Source of the DNA: Ephemerocybe angulata
Lineage: Eukaryota; Basidiomycota; Agaricomycetes; Agaricales; Psathyrellaceae
Assembly: GCA_013368325.1 (NCBI GenBank)
Contig: JAACJK010000164.1
Location: 1,054,001-1,118,000 of the forward strand
Reading direction: 5' to 3'
Length of the DNA stretch: 64,000 nt
In this document: piece after piece, positions 11,201 to 19,509 of the stretch
Layout of the letters: the number at the start of each line of letters is the position of its first letter
How positions within the stretch are numbered: position 1 is the stretch's first letter
Position numbers and translations under genes: made by a program
The notes under the pieces: model-generated
Database searches by the model: none
What the model was told of the DNA's origin: nothing
Seen by the model: only the letters and a program-made list of their open reading frames with translations

Positions 11201-14200
11201 TGCTGTTAGCGTCGGTGGTGTGAGATGAGCCCGGTAAGTCATCTTCACTGGCGGATCCATTTTCCTCTTCAAGGTCCACAACACTCACCGCATCATCATC
11301 TTCGCCTGCTGGTACGACTGGGTTTGGTCCAAGCTGCATATGAGGAAGGCTATCGTTCACATAGATTTCAGCAGTCATCCAAAATAGGCAGCGAAAGGAA
11401 TGACTCGAGAAGTGGTCCTCGTAGTCCATCAGGAAGGAAGCCACCTGTGGCGCAGAAAGCTCCTGGCGAGATAGCATTTCGTACGCACATTTCTGTAGCA
11501 AGCGCTTGCCGCGAACATTGCTGTCGGTATCACCATCCACGTTGACATCACCTTTCTCAAGTTTTCGCATAGCAGATTCCAGAGCAGCATAGGCAACATG
11601 AGATTTGAGCTGGGTCTTTGTGATGTAGTCAGTAATGTAGAACATGACTGCTTTAGCTGCCTCACCTGAGATGATGGGCTTCACATCCATGTTGCATCGC
11701 TCACAGCGGATGATAGTGCTGTTGAAATTATTGCACATGCCATCCTCATGCCGTAGAGTTACCTCGCCTGTTTTTGGATCGATGGTTGAGACAAGAACAG
11801 AAGCACTTGGGTCGAGCATGAAGCGACACTCTCTGGATGTAGGGTCGTACTTGAAGCACGTTGCGCGATGTTTATGCTTCTGACAGCTGCTGACGAGGAG
11901 GTGGAGGTCTTTCGCAATCTGATCTGGAGTTGGGAGGTCATCCGTGTTGATGCCGCGAACGCTGCAAGGGTGCGAGGAATCTGCTGGTACGCAGCAATCG
12001 CCTACCGGGAGAGAGGGAATGGCAGTCTGAACACAGTCTTCGAGGTAGTTCAGGAATCGCTTACTGAATGCGTCATTCATCGTAGCAAGGAGCTTGATCT
12101 TAAGTTCATTCGGGTTCAAGTAACCTTCGACCCATACGACCATATGCCCATGCAATGTTCCTCGGCCCTGTGCCTCTGAGCAGCAATAGTATCCATTAGA
12201 GACACCAAAGACGCCATACCGCGAAGGGGAGTCTGCATCGAATTCTTTAAGAAATGGATGGGCATAGCCAAGAACTTCGGTGAAAAAGGCTTTCATCACG
12301 ACATTGAAGAATCTTGCTGCTACAAATGGGTTCTGTGCAACGAGCTTTGCCTGCTCATGATAGTCAAATGCCGTCTCAGCGGGTAGGTTGTCGATGTCAA
12401 TCTCTGCGCCCCCCATGAATCGAACGATGGGGTTGTAGACGTCTGCCGGATTTATTGTTACAAAGAACGCGGGAACACCGAGGGTGAAAGTAAGAGCACG
12501 AACCTCGTTACGCATTCGCATACGGCCACTGTTGGAGCCTGCAACATCTCGAGTGACGGACTGGACATGGTTCATGAGTGACATGACTTGCTGCTCTTGC
12601 GGGGACCTTGGGCTGTCGTAGAAGGAGTTGTTCGCCAAGCGGGCTGCAACAGCAGCTGCAGTGTCAGAGGATATTGCATTGAAGGCAGAGGATACAGTTT
12701 TGAACCACGCGTGCCGGGTTTTGAAAGAGACGGACTGAAGCATTGAGCGACGTTGGATGATGTTGAATGCTGTGAAAAAGAAACTATGGTGAGTTTGGAA
12801 GCGCGTGTCTGCCAAGGAAAGAAGGTGTTTTACATGGGGCTTGAACGCGATTGCGGTCTCTCTTGTTTTGTCTTCAAACCCTCCAACTCCGTATGGAAAC
12901 AAGGTGGGATAGAGGGAGGGAAACAGGGAAGGATTGTCGAATTCACTGGCGAACACAGCGTCATGCGGGAGAGCTAAGATTCCACCCCTTTTCTCTCTGA
13001 CGTGCTTCAAAGCTGCTGCTCTCAACTCGCCTATCTTCGTGTCCTGTCCAACGTTGGATATGACAACGGAATGGAAAGGTATAATGCCATCTGAAGGAGG
13101 TGGGGCGTCGTCTAAGTCTTGAGCATCATACCTTGAAGTTGTGGCATCCCGTCTGGAATCAGGCTCAACGAGCTCATAGTAGAAGGGGAGGAGGTTATCA
13201 CCCGCAGGAAGGCGACTCAAGCTTTCCTCGTTCAGCACAACACTAGCGTACAGTGGGTTGTGGGCCTTTAGCCACTGCAGAGCTGACCGGACTTTGTTGG
13301 AACGCACATAGAGCGGCTTTGCGTGATGGAGAAACCATTGTTTGTCGGGGAGCTTTGAGCCAATGAAAACTACGCATATGTATTGCAACACTTCTTCTAA
13401 TGGCGGCGGCATGACGGTGGGTAGAAATTGGGGCCGTTGAGGGAAGACAATGACATTCCCTTGCAGGGCTCGCTGCTGAGTAGAGACATCGAAGGCGCCT
13501 TCCTGAAATGACAACTGGACGATAGTGCATTTCGCGCGACAAATGGCTATCATGCTCTCTTCAACGGGGCTGAGATCCAGAAGTTCAGGAGGGATAGGGC
13601 CGAGGTAAAGGGAATTTGCGAGCGCAAGACGGGGCACACGATTTCCCTGGAGAGCCAAAAGGCAAGGACTGCATGCTGCAAGAGAAATAGCCTCTCCTTC
13701 CGCAAACGTAACCCCCGTAGGTTCCAGAATATACCCATCTAAAACAGCGTGTCCTGCCAATGGAGTAGGTATTGACAAGTATGAGCTGCGACGAGGAGAA
13801 GACTTCAGCAATGGCGATTGTATCTCTGCCCATGGGATGTTAGAAACATCACCTGGCGGAAGTACCTGGCCGCAAATAGCGCATGGGACCAACTTCAGCG
13901 CAAGGGAAGATGTCGCTGAACGGAAAGCTGCGATCAGCTCTTCTTTCCGCTCCTGAGACAGCGGATGAGGCCACGACCTCCGGATACTGTTGAGCTTATC
14001 CTCTCTTGCAGCTGCAGCTTCCGCTGCTCGTGCTATCTCCATTGCGAGGCTCACCCGCTTCGTAGACGACCGCAAGGCATAGATTCCCGCGAGCATGTCT
14101 TGTCGCTGAAGTGCTGGGTTAGGACATCCATAGATGGAGAGGAGTTCCTGAAGAACAAAGTTAGGGCATTCACATTGTAAAGCGGCATCAAATATAGAAA

Positions 14201-14939
14201 TTATAAGCGCATTGACAGGCTCAGTACCCCCCGTCAACGGCACACGATGCAGTGTATCCGTGCACCCCTGGTGTTTATCTGACGACAGGATGCACTCCCC
14301 AGACACAACGTGCTTGAAGACGGCTTTGACACGATCTAAACGTGTTCCGCACAACGCAACGCCATGGTGATGCGCGTTCATTGCAATTTCGGATATGGGA
14401 GCCGTACGCCAGAACCGAACAGATAAGAAGAAAGTGAGTGGCCTAGAATCATATGCAGAAAGCAACGCAGGAAACGCTTTGATCACGTTGAGATGCCATT
14501 CCCGACGAGGAATGTTTGTGTCGATTCGCCTTCCTGCTCCAACGCCATCAGCTAGCACCTCAAGGCCAGCGTCAGGCATGTCTCCATGCGAACTGAGGCA
14601 CAGTATTAAAGCAACGCAAAGATCACTAGGAGAGGCGTGGTTATGGTGGGGCAAACATGCAGACCCAGTGCCCGTAGCACAGAAACCACTAAAGCAATGG
14701 CTCAGCAGCAACTGCAGACGGGATGTGTAAGGTAATTCATCATTGTGGGGTACATCGTGATTGAAAAATGCATGTAGTAGCTGAGCTTCGCACCCAGCGT
14801 CGTAAACAGACTGTGACGAGAGGGAAAGGATTGTTTCGCACAAAGCGTGAACAGAAGCAGGTTCGGACATGGATGAAAAGGGAGAGGTGGGGTGATGAAG
14901 AAGAGTAAGACAGACAAGGTGCTGGGTGCGCCAATGCAA
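8283..14939 (-). CDS. Helitron RepHel (Rep nuclease + Pif1 helicase)
   Basis: A single uninterrupted 2218-codon frame encodes the Helitron rolling-circle transposase. Order of parts: an N-terminal region with a Cys pair (CAICG), the HUH Rep domain with GTLHGHMVVWV near residue 926, tyrosines in MFYITDYITKTQ near residue 1097, Cys/His-rich segments (CQKHKHRATC, CNNFNSTIIRCERC), an acidic linker, and a Pif1-type superfamily 1 helicase with Walker A GGPAGTGKS near residue 1651 and Walker B LIIDEVSMIS. The absence of any stop suggests a recent, possibly autonomous copy. A GT donor just inside the first ATG (near 14953) allows an upstream noncoding exon and a later start at MSEPASVHALCE (about 14868). 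I could not fix the TC and CTRR ends; a GGCGG/CCGCC hairpin lies just past the stop at about 8257-8284. Confidence 0.95.
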   Translation of the reverse strand: MHWRTQHLVCLTLLHHPTSPFSSMSEPASVHALCETILSLSSQSVYDAGCEAQLLHAFFNHDVPHNDELPYTSRLQLLLSHCFSGFCATGTGSACLPHHNHASPSDLCVALILCLSSHGDMPDAGLEVLADGVGAGRRIDTNIPRREWHLNVIKAFPALLSAYDSRPLTFFLSVRFWRTAPISEIAMNAHHHGVALCGTRLDRVKAVFKHVVSGECILSSDKHQGCTDTLHRVPLTGGTEPVNALIISIFDAALQCECPNFVLQELLSIYGCPNPALQRQDMLAGIYALRSSTKRVSLAMEIARAAEAAAAREDKLNSIRRSWPHPLSQERKEELIAAFRSATSSLALKLVPCAICGQVLPPGDVSNIPWAEIQSPLLKSSPRRSSYLSIPTPLAGHAVLDGYILEPTGVTFAEGEAISLAACSPCLLALQGNRVPRLALANSLYLGPIPPELLDLSPVEESMIAICRAKCTIVQLSFQEGAFDVSTQQRALQGNVIVFPQRPQFLPTVMPPPLEEVLQYICVVFIGSKLPDKQWFLHHAKPLYVRSNKVRSALQWLKAHNPLYASVVLNEESLSRLPAGDNLLPFYYELVEPDSRRDATTSRYDAQDLDDAPPPSDGIIPFHSVVISNVGQDTKIGELRAAALKHVREKRGGILALPHDAVFASEFDNPSLFPSLYPTLFPYGVGGFEDKTRETAIAFKPHVKHLLSLADTRFQTHHSFFFTAFNIIQRRSMLQSVSFKTRHAWFKTVSSAFNAISSDTAAAVAARLANNSFYDSPRSPQEQQVMSLMNHVQSVTRDVAGSNSGRMRMRNEVRALTFTLGVPAFFVTINPADVYNPIVRFMGGAEIDIDNLPAETAFDYHEQAKLVAQNPFVAARFFNVVMKAFFTEVLGYAHPFLKEFDADSPSRYGVFGVSNGYYCCSEAQGRGTLHGHMVVWVEGYLNPNELKIKLLATMNDAFSKRFLNYLEDCVQTAIPSLPVGDCCVPADSSHPCSVRGINTDDLPTPDQIAKDLHLLVSSCQKHKHRATCFKYDPTSRECRFMLDPSASVLVSTIDPKTGEVTLRHEDGMCNNFNSTIIRCERCNMDVKPIISGEAAKAVMFYITDYITKTQLKSHVAYAALESAMRKLEKGDVNVDGDTDSNVRGKRLLQKCAYEMLSRQELSAPQVASFLMDYEDHFSSHSFRCLFWMTAEIYVNDSLPHMQLGPNPVVPAGEDDDAVSVVDLEEENGSASEDDLPGSSHTTDANSSDNDGSDIDLDDDVFLEQNEKGEITPRASQLRDYIFRGNLFSPVSLWDFVARSCKFSFSKSGKDSLSLSDVQGIEETWAPFDALTAASASRPSARFLEGHDEHKSSYITLSHPLNAAVPVPIGPALPRRDRPDVREKYCRLMLILFKPWRSPKDLIGSFSSWGDAFEDFTHSRLYTPHVNNILNNMQVFHECKDSRDDHFRNRFLRLPALGAEYEGRDELRLDDMVVSPLAADAEEEGLLEHLRSCRSSANTLTARDENVEHCLQVASQCGMFQAANMSVFDNIIEQQQELNPSSVVDVSRSGVGLEQIWKNSYDDRRPRARKRRKKGDQVEQLDSRTSRVCDHSPSPAVDIVPVIVQPPPTDIQHAILCNAVADKYTLNPKQRLAFNILADRISGNGEQLRMYLGGPAGTGKSRVIDALKELFLNRGEGNRYVLGSYMGIAAMNIGGMTLHSALNLHALSRMQLHGDVHQGLIEFWEGKDWLIIDEVSMISLSLLHQINEALQLARESDKPFGGINIMFAGDFAQLPPVGQRSLYSTILPWMCGLKNGQSSIHGKLLWLSVDTAVELEKPQRQNEDAEARFVQLLSRLRDGLCTDEDYDLLTSRVLSAENADAFEDKESPWRKAPIIVAENAPKDAINEACARQFALDNKCPLYWFHATDFRHGQEIENQDLIEELHGKHSGQTKGRLGRVPLCIGMPVLIAQNYDVAGGVVNGSKGTVKKLRYKTNRRGQKVLTSCIVNIPGCSALQMPHLSADEIPILSDSIEVAFSRYGGKNAKTVRRQQVAIVPAFAMTAHRAQGQTMENVIVDLQSCSSTESAYVMVSRATSLDGLFVLRHFAPEKITGGRTDEYKIESARMHAVALKSTTQYGSPEEQVQASAELAGIIPSAKSRPSQTKLGSAIKANPPRAKRTEQELRTDMVVIEAYQDQARKIYERTIVPRSKKRPRAPNNGAQQAGPPRKRLKRVEVDSVL

Positions 14940-15018
14940 GGGAAAGTCCAGCTCACCTGCATGTCATACTGTTCGCTTATTGTTTGCCAGCCACAGGTCT
15001 AAGCCCTAATTGGAAGAG

Positions 15019-15360
15019 TGGACCTGTGTTCCAGATTAGTGTAAAGTAACCGTTATGGCAACACACGGCGGTTTGGAGAGGATACCGTTTCGCGTCGAAT
15101 ACGGCACCCGTTTTTGCGAAGATTCCATGTATGGACAAAGAACGCGTTTCGAAATCGAACACGCGCCCAAGTCAGTCGAAGTACGCCAATAGGACCTGTG
15201 TGTTGCGGCAAATCAGTGTATGGACATTAGTTATGAAAACGCACGGGGCAGTCAAGAGACAACCGTTTCGCGGTCGAATACGGCGCCTGCTTCTGAGAAA
15301 ATAAAACTTCCAATTATCACGTTTCGAAATCGAAAACGTGTGTAAGGTGGTTGCAACGAA
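15019..15360. repeat. Diverged tandem repeat upstream of RepHel
   Basis: Two units of about 170 bp (about 15019-15185 and 15192-15360) both begin near GGACCTGTGT. Both contain, in the same order, a CCGT-TTCGCG-type hairpin and a TTTCGAAATCGAA hairpin. They are clearly related but diverged. The second hairpin has arms CGCGT/ACGCG in unit 1 and CACGT/ACGTG in unit 2, so the arm sequence changed while pairing was kept. The units lie just upstream of the RepHel start and may be part of the element's 5' region. Confidence 0.75.
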
Positions 15361-15530
15361 CAGGGAGGTAATAGGCTGAGGAGAGATGAGCGCCCACCCG
15401 CGTCTGGTCGGAGTGTCAATGACCATCATTCTCACGGTCACACCATTCACGGACAACAGGGCCGGCTTTAGCGCTCAAGCTCAAACATTTACCAAGGCGA
15501 GTGGAGGGTGTATTCGACATCGAAACACCC
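15085..15530. repeat. Hairpin family cluster 3 (5 copies)
   Basis: Copies at 15085-15104 (arms CCGT/ACGG, core one base shorter), 15143-15165 (CGCGT/ACGCG), 15263-15283 (CCGT/ACGG), 15318-15340 (CACGT/ACGTG) and 15506-15530 (GGGTGT/ACACCC). Every copy has the single unpaired base next to the core. The first four are two pairs inside the tandem repeat. Confidence 0.85.
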
Positions 15531-15834
15531 GATACAGTTGCAAATCTAAATCCGTTGGTTTAAAAGATTCAGACGAGGGAGATAGACTGCTGTTTGAACG
15601 AAGGTGAAGCCGCAGTCAGGCCGGCGTGCACCTGTACCGACGGAAGACCCTGTCTGCGTTGTTCGACTGAGACATGCGCTTGGCCCCCGCTGGGGCCGAC
15701 AGGTCTTTGTATGTATATGATGGCACCCAATATTCCACAGCAGCACTTCGCTGTTGCCTTCCCCTCATTCACGTCCAGTAAGCTCGTCGCACCAACCTGA
15801 CCGTTCCACAATTGGCCGTATTGGTAGCGCCTCA

Positions 15835-16916
15835 ATGTCTTCGTAAGTCTGCCAATACCATCCATGAGACAAGCTAAGCTTTTACCAATAGGCGTTTCCC
15901 CCTTGAGCTGTGGAGAGAAGTGTTCCTTGTGAGCGCTAGCCCGAGATTCAAATGGGTGGACGGCAACAGGGAGGCGGACCGTTCCCCTCTCCCTCTCCTA
16001 GTCGATCGCCTTGCGACACGTGGGGAACTAGGGCGTATTGCCCAAACCTGCCATCTTTTCAACAATATTGCGATGGCCGTGGCATGGGAGTGGCTCGTTG
16101 TGTCATCGCAAAGCGAGCTCGAAGGACTGGTGGAAGCTGCGAAGAGAACCCAGCGAGGCAAGCTCACACGCAGGCTCGACATCATCTCCGAACTCCAGGT
16201 CAACCCCGAAGATCTTAGAGCTCTTACTGCACATCTGCCCAACGTTCAAGCCATGGTTATTTGCAAGCAGGTGGACGACGGACAGAGCATTCTTCTGACG
16301 ACTGGGAGGTTCTCTGCGCCATTCGTTCCACACCTTCCCACCTTAACGCACCTGCACTTGACTGAAGACATCGAGGCATTTACGGTTAGGGACGTTGCCG
16401 CCATCGGCGTTGCATGCCCGGAACTTCGCGAACTCCATCTCTCTGCGTTGGCGTCGAACCGACGGGCGATGAAAGCCGCGCCTATATTCAGGTTCCCGAA
16501 GCTTAGGCGCCTATGTTTGGGAAAGACATGCAATCTCAACTATACCCCGAACACACTCGACTACGACGCATTTCGGTCGCTCCTGGAGATATTGGCGGAG
16601 AAGAATGTGATGCCGAGTCTTGTTCATTTCGATATCCTGCAAGATGTCACGGACTGGAACACTCTTAATGATTTCCTCCGAACGTACGGGTCTGCTTTGC
16701 TCAGTCTCACCTGGGGCTCTAGCAATTCCACAGTCCACAATGCGCACTGGAGCATCCACATCCTCGACTTCACCCCCCTCGTTACCGATGTCACATTCGT
16801 CATTGAAGAGTTCTACGACGAATACGCAATCGCCATGGAACACCCCTCCCTCTCCACCATAAACATTGTCGTACCAGAAGACCCGGTTCTGGAGGACTTC
16901 GCACTGCCCCATTATT
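15835..16916 (+). pseudogene. F-box/LRR-like gene truncated by transposon
   Basis: Exon 1 is 15835-15842 and exon 2 starts at 15892 after a GTAAGT-TAG intron. The protein opens MSSRFPLELWREVFLV, an F-box that would dock on Skp1 in an SCF ubiquitin ligase. After it come Leu-rich segments typical of agaric F-box proteins (LPTLTHLHL, CPELRELHLSAL, FPKLRRLCLG). The frame is intact for about 340 codons and then runs into the terminal repeat of a transposon that starts near 16892; the natural C-terminus is missing. Roughly 345 aa remain where such proteins are often 400-600 aa. Substrate unknown. Probably a non-functional or altered allele. Confidence 0.7.
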
Positions 16917-17762
16917 CCTGTAGGAGTTCAGTAGGAATTCCAGTGAAATTCCAGTGAACTTTTTGAACTTCCACTGGAATTCCACTAAACTCTCCTGCCA
17001 AATTTTAAGTTCTGATTTTTCACCAGAGTTCAGTTCAGTTCAGGAGGAGTTCAGTATCAGCCAAAGCATGGTTCAGTAGGAGTTCAGTACACTGGAATTC
17101 CTCCTGGTCAACTGGAAAGTTCAGCAGGACAGTTCCTATAGAACAGTTCTACAGGACACCAGCAAGGTGTGAGAAAAACATGAAGGGATTTTAACATAAA
17201 TGGATAGCCATCATAATTTGATGCTGATATCATCAAAAACTTACCTAATATTCCAAGAAATGGTGCCAAAAAATGCAAAATACTTTCCGAACATCAAGTT
17301 TTGAGATAAAAATAGAATATGTGCAGGTTATAAAATGGGCTAATTTCTGCAGAGGGCTGAGTTTTGAGACAGGAGTGTAAGAAGATTGTGAAAGACACGT
17401 CTATAATAGGAAAAAATGATGAAAAAGACTTGTGGGAATGATTAGTCAGCCTGTATGAGAAGCATCAAATAATATGAATAAATAAAGTTTTGTATCAATC
17501 TACTATCAGTTCAGCAAGAGTTCACTGGAAGTCCAGTGAAATATCTGCAGGCTTCTACTGAACTCCTACTGAACATACTGAACTGAACTGAACATTTTGG
17601 ATTCCTGTAGGAATTCCAGCAGGCGTCCGGTGGAAGTTCAGTGAACTTCCACTAGACTTTGTTTCATAAAATCACTTTTGGTAAAAGTTCACTGGAATTC
17701 CACCGAAATTTCACCAGTCCTATAGGAGTCCTACAGGAATCCTGGGGGAGTGTGAAGTACAG
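16892..17762 (+). mobile_element. 871-bp non-autonomous TIR element, copy A
   Basis: Starts GAGGACTTCGCACTGCCCC and ends GGGGGAGTGTGAAGTACAG, so the ends form an imperfect inverted repeat (ACTTCRCACTSCCCC). There is no coding capacity. The first about 250 bp and last about 260 bp are crowded with short motifs on both strands built from GTTCAG, GGAATTCC and CCAGTG, like subterminal transposase-binding arrays. It is matched by an inverted copy of exactly the same length at 27132-28002. It cuts the F-box gene on the left and abuts a LINE remnant on the right. No matching flanking duplication is visible. Confidence 0.85.
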
Positions 17763-19240
17763 GAAAAGGCCACCAAATGAGTCAACCTCTTCAGACGGAT
17801 GGCAAAAACCAACAAAGGGATCAATATGAAGGTCATGCGTCACCTGTACAAGACAGTCGGCATACCCAGAATCACCTACGCTGCCGACATCTGGTACACT
17901 CCACCTCGAACCCTGGATGGGAACAAGAGGTCCACCGGCTCTACCTGTGCCCTCATTCTACTCAGGCGAATCCAGAAAACGGCAGCCATTGCCATAACCG
18001 GTGCCCTCAAGTCCACAGCCTATAATGCAGTCGACATCCACATGGGGCTCACCCCAATCAACATACAACTCGAGGCAACCATCAAGCGCTCCTACATATG
18101 CCTCTGCACCCTCCCGGAACACCACATGATAGGGCCTTCAATCGTCAACGTCTGGGCGGATAGGAAAAGGAAAAGGAACCACCTCTCTCCCATGGAGCAG
18201 ATGGCCCAGTACTTCAGAGATGACATTGACCCCAGATGAGTTGAAACTATCTCACCATTGGGGCGCTCTGCTAACCTCGCTTTGCCTTGTGCCACTAGGA
18301 TCGAGAACGACAGAAAGAAGTCAATCAAGCACGAAAGGGAAGACCACACACCAATCACGGTCTACTGCGACGGGTCAGGCATAGATGGCCAGGTTGGAGC
18401 TGCAGCCTCACTATACAGGATGAACGAAACTAGACCTGTGAAGACCCTTCATCTCCACCTCGGACCAAAGACTGAACACTTGACCTACGATTCGGAGTGG
18501 GTAGGCACAGTCCTGGCAGTCTGGCTGATATCCACCACAGCAAGGGACGTAGTAGGAAACACGCCGATTAGCCTCTACATAGACAACCAGAGCATCATAA
18601 AGGCTCTCCGGAAGGACAAACCGGCATCTGGCAGCTATCTTCCTAACGCCTTCTTCACTTTAGCTGACAAACTCAACAGAACCTGCCCAGAGATCCCGAA
18701 GTTTACTATGAAATAGATCTCTGCCCATAGCGAAGTCACAAAAAATGAGCAAATAGACGAAGAAGCAAAGGCTGCCGCTGGAGGGAAAACATCGCCATGG
18801 TTTCAGCTGCCACCGCAACTGAGACACCGCATCCCCGTCAGCAAATCGACCCTCCAACACGGCCTGAAACTCAAAATGAAGGCTAAGTGGAAACAGAAGT
18901 GGACTGACTCACCAAGGTCTATAATTCTAGCACAGTACGATGACCAGGTGCCCTGTGACAAATTCAGAGAAGCTGTGTCAAAACTCTCCCGTCATCATGC
19001 CTCCCTCCTTGTGCAGCTAAGAACCAGACATCTCCCCTTGAACGGCTATCTATACTGCAGAAAGCTCGCTGATAGTGTTTATATTCGCAGTGCAGATGAG
19101 AACGCTGCAAAACGATCGACCACCTCATGAAAGAGTGCCCTGCATACCAGGACCAACGCTGGCGAATGCACGCCTCCCTCGGTGAAAACCAACACGATCT
19201 CAAAGCAGTGATGCGATGCGCGGAGAAAAGACACAAATGA
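17763..19240 (+). pseudogene. 5'-truncated Tad1-like LINE (RT end + RNase H)
   Basis: Reading from 17763 gives the C-terminal end of a fungal LINE reverse transcriptase ORF (RRMAKTNKGINMKVMRHLY, then RITYAADIWYTPP). An RNase H domain follows, with its acidic residues in place: YCDGSG near 18364, DSEWVG near 18493, YIDNQS near 18582. The downstream region includes LLVQLRTRHLPLNGYLY. At least three stops interrupt it; two fall where the family has Trp (TGA near 17777, TAG at 18714-18716), another is the TGA at 18237-18239. The N-terminal endonuclease and most of the RT are missing. A dead fragment. Confidence 0.85.
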
Positions 19241-19451
19241 TGACAATCGTTTGCAACCAACCAACCACACAAACACAAAGGCCGAGTTCGTTGGAAGAGA
19301 GCGGCGTGGCCGGAGGGTACAATTCTCGACGGATACACACCACACAAAACCAACTCCAAGAAGAGACTACGCTCGTGAGAGGCGTAGGCAAGTCTATTTA
19401 ACTAAGCGGACTGAGGAAGTAGTATGTCTCGACTCAGTAAGCAAAGTGTTT

Positions 19452-19509
19452 CAGTTTCCGTTTCACGAATCCTCAAAAGCCAGTTTCCGTTTCACGAATC
19501 CTCAAAAGC
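19452..19509. repeat. 29-bp tandem repeat x2
   Basis: The unit CAGTTTCCGTTTCACG...CCTCAAAAGC (29 bp) is repeated perfectly, at 19452-19480 and 19481-19509. Confidence 0.95.
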
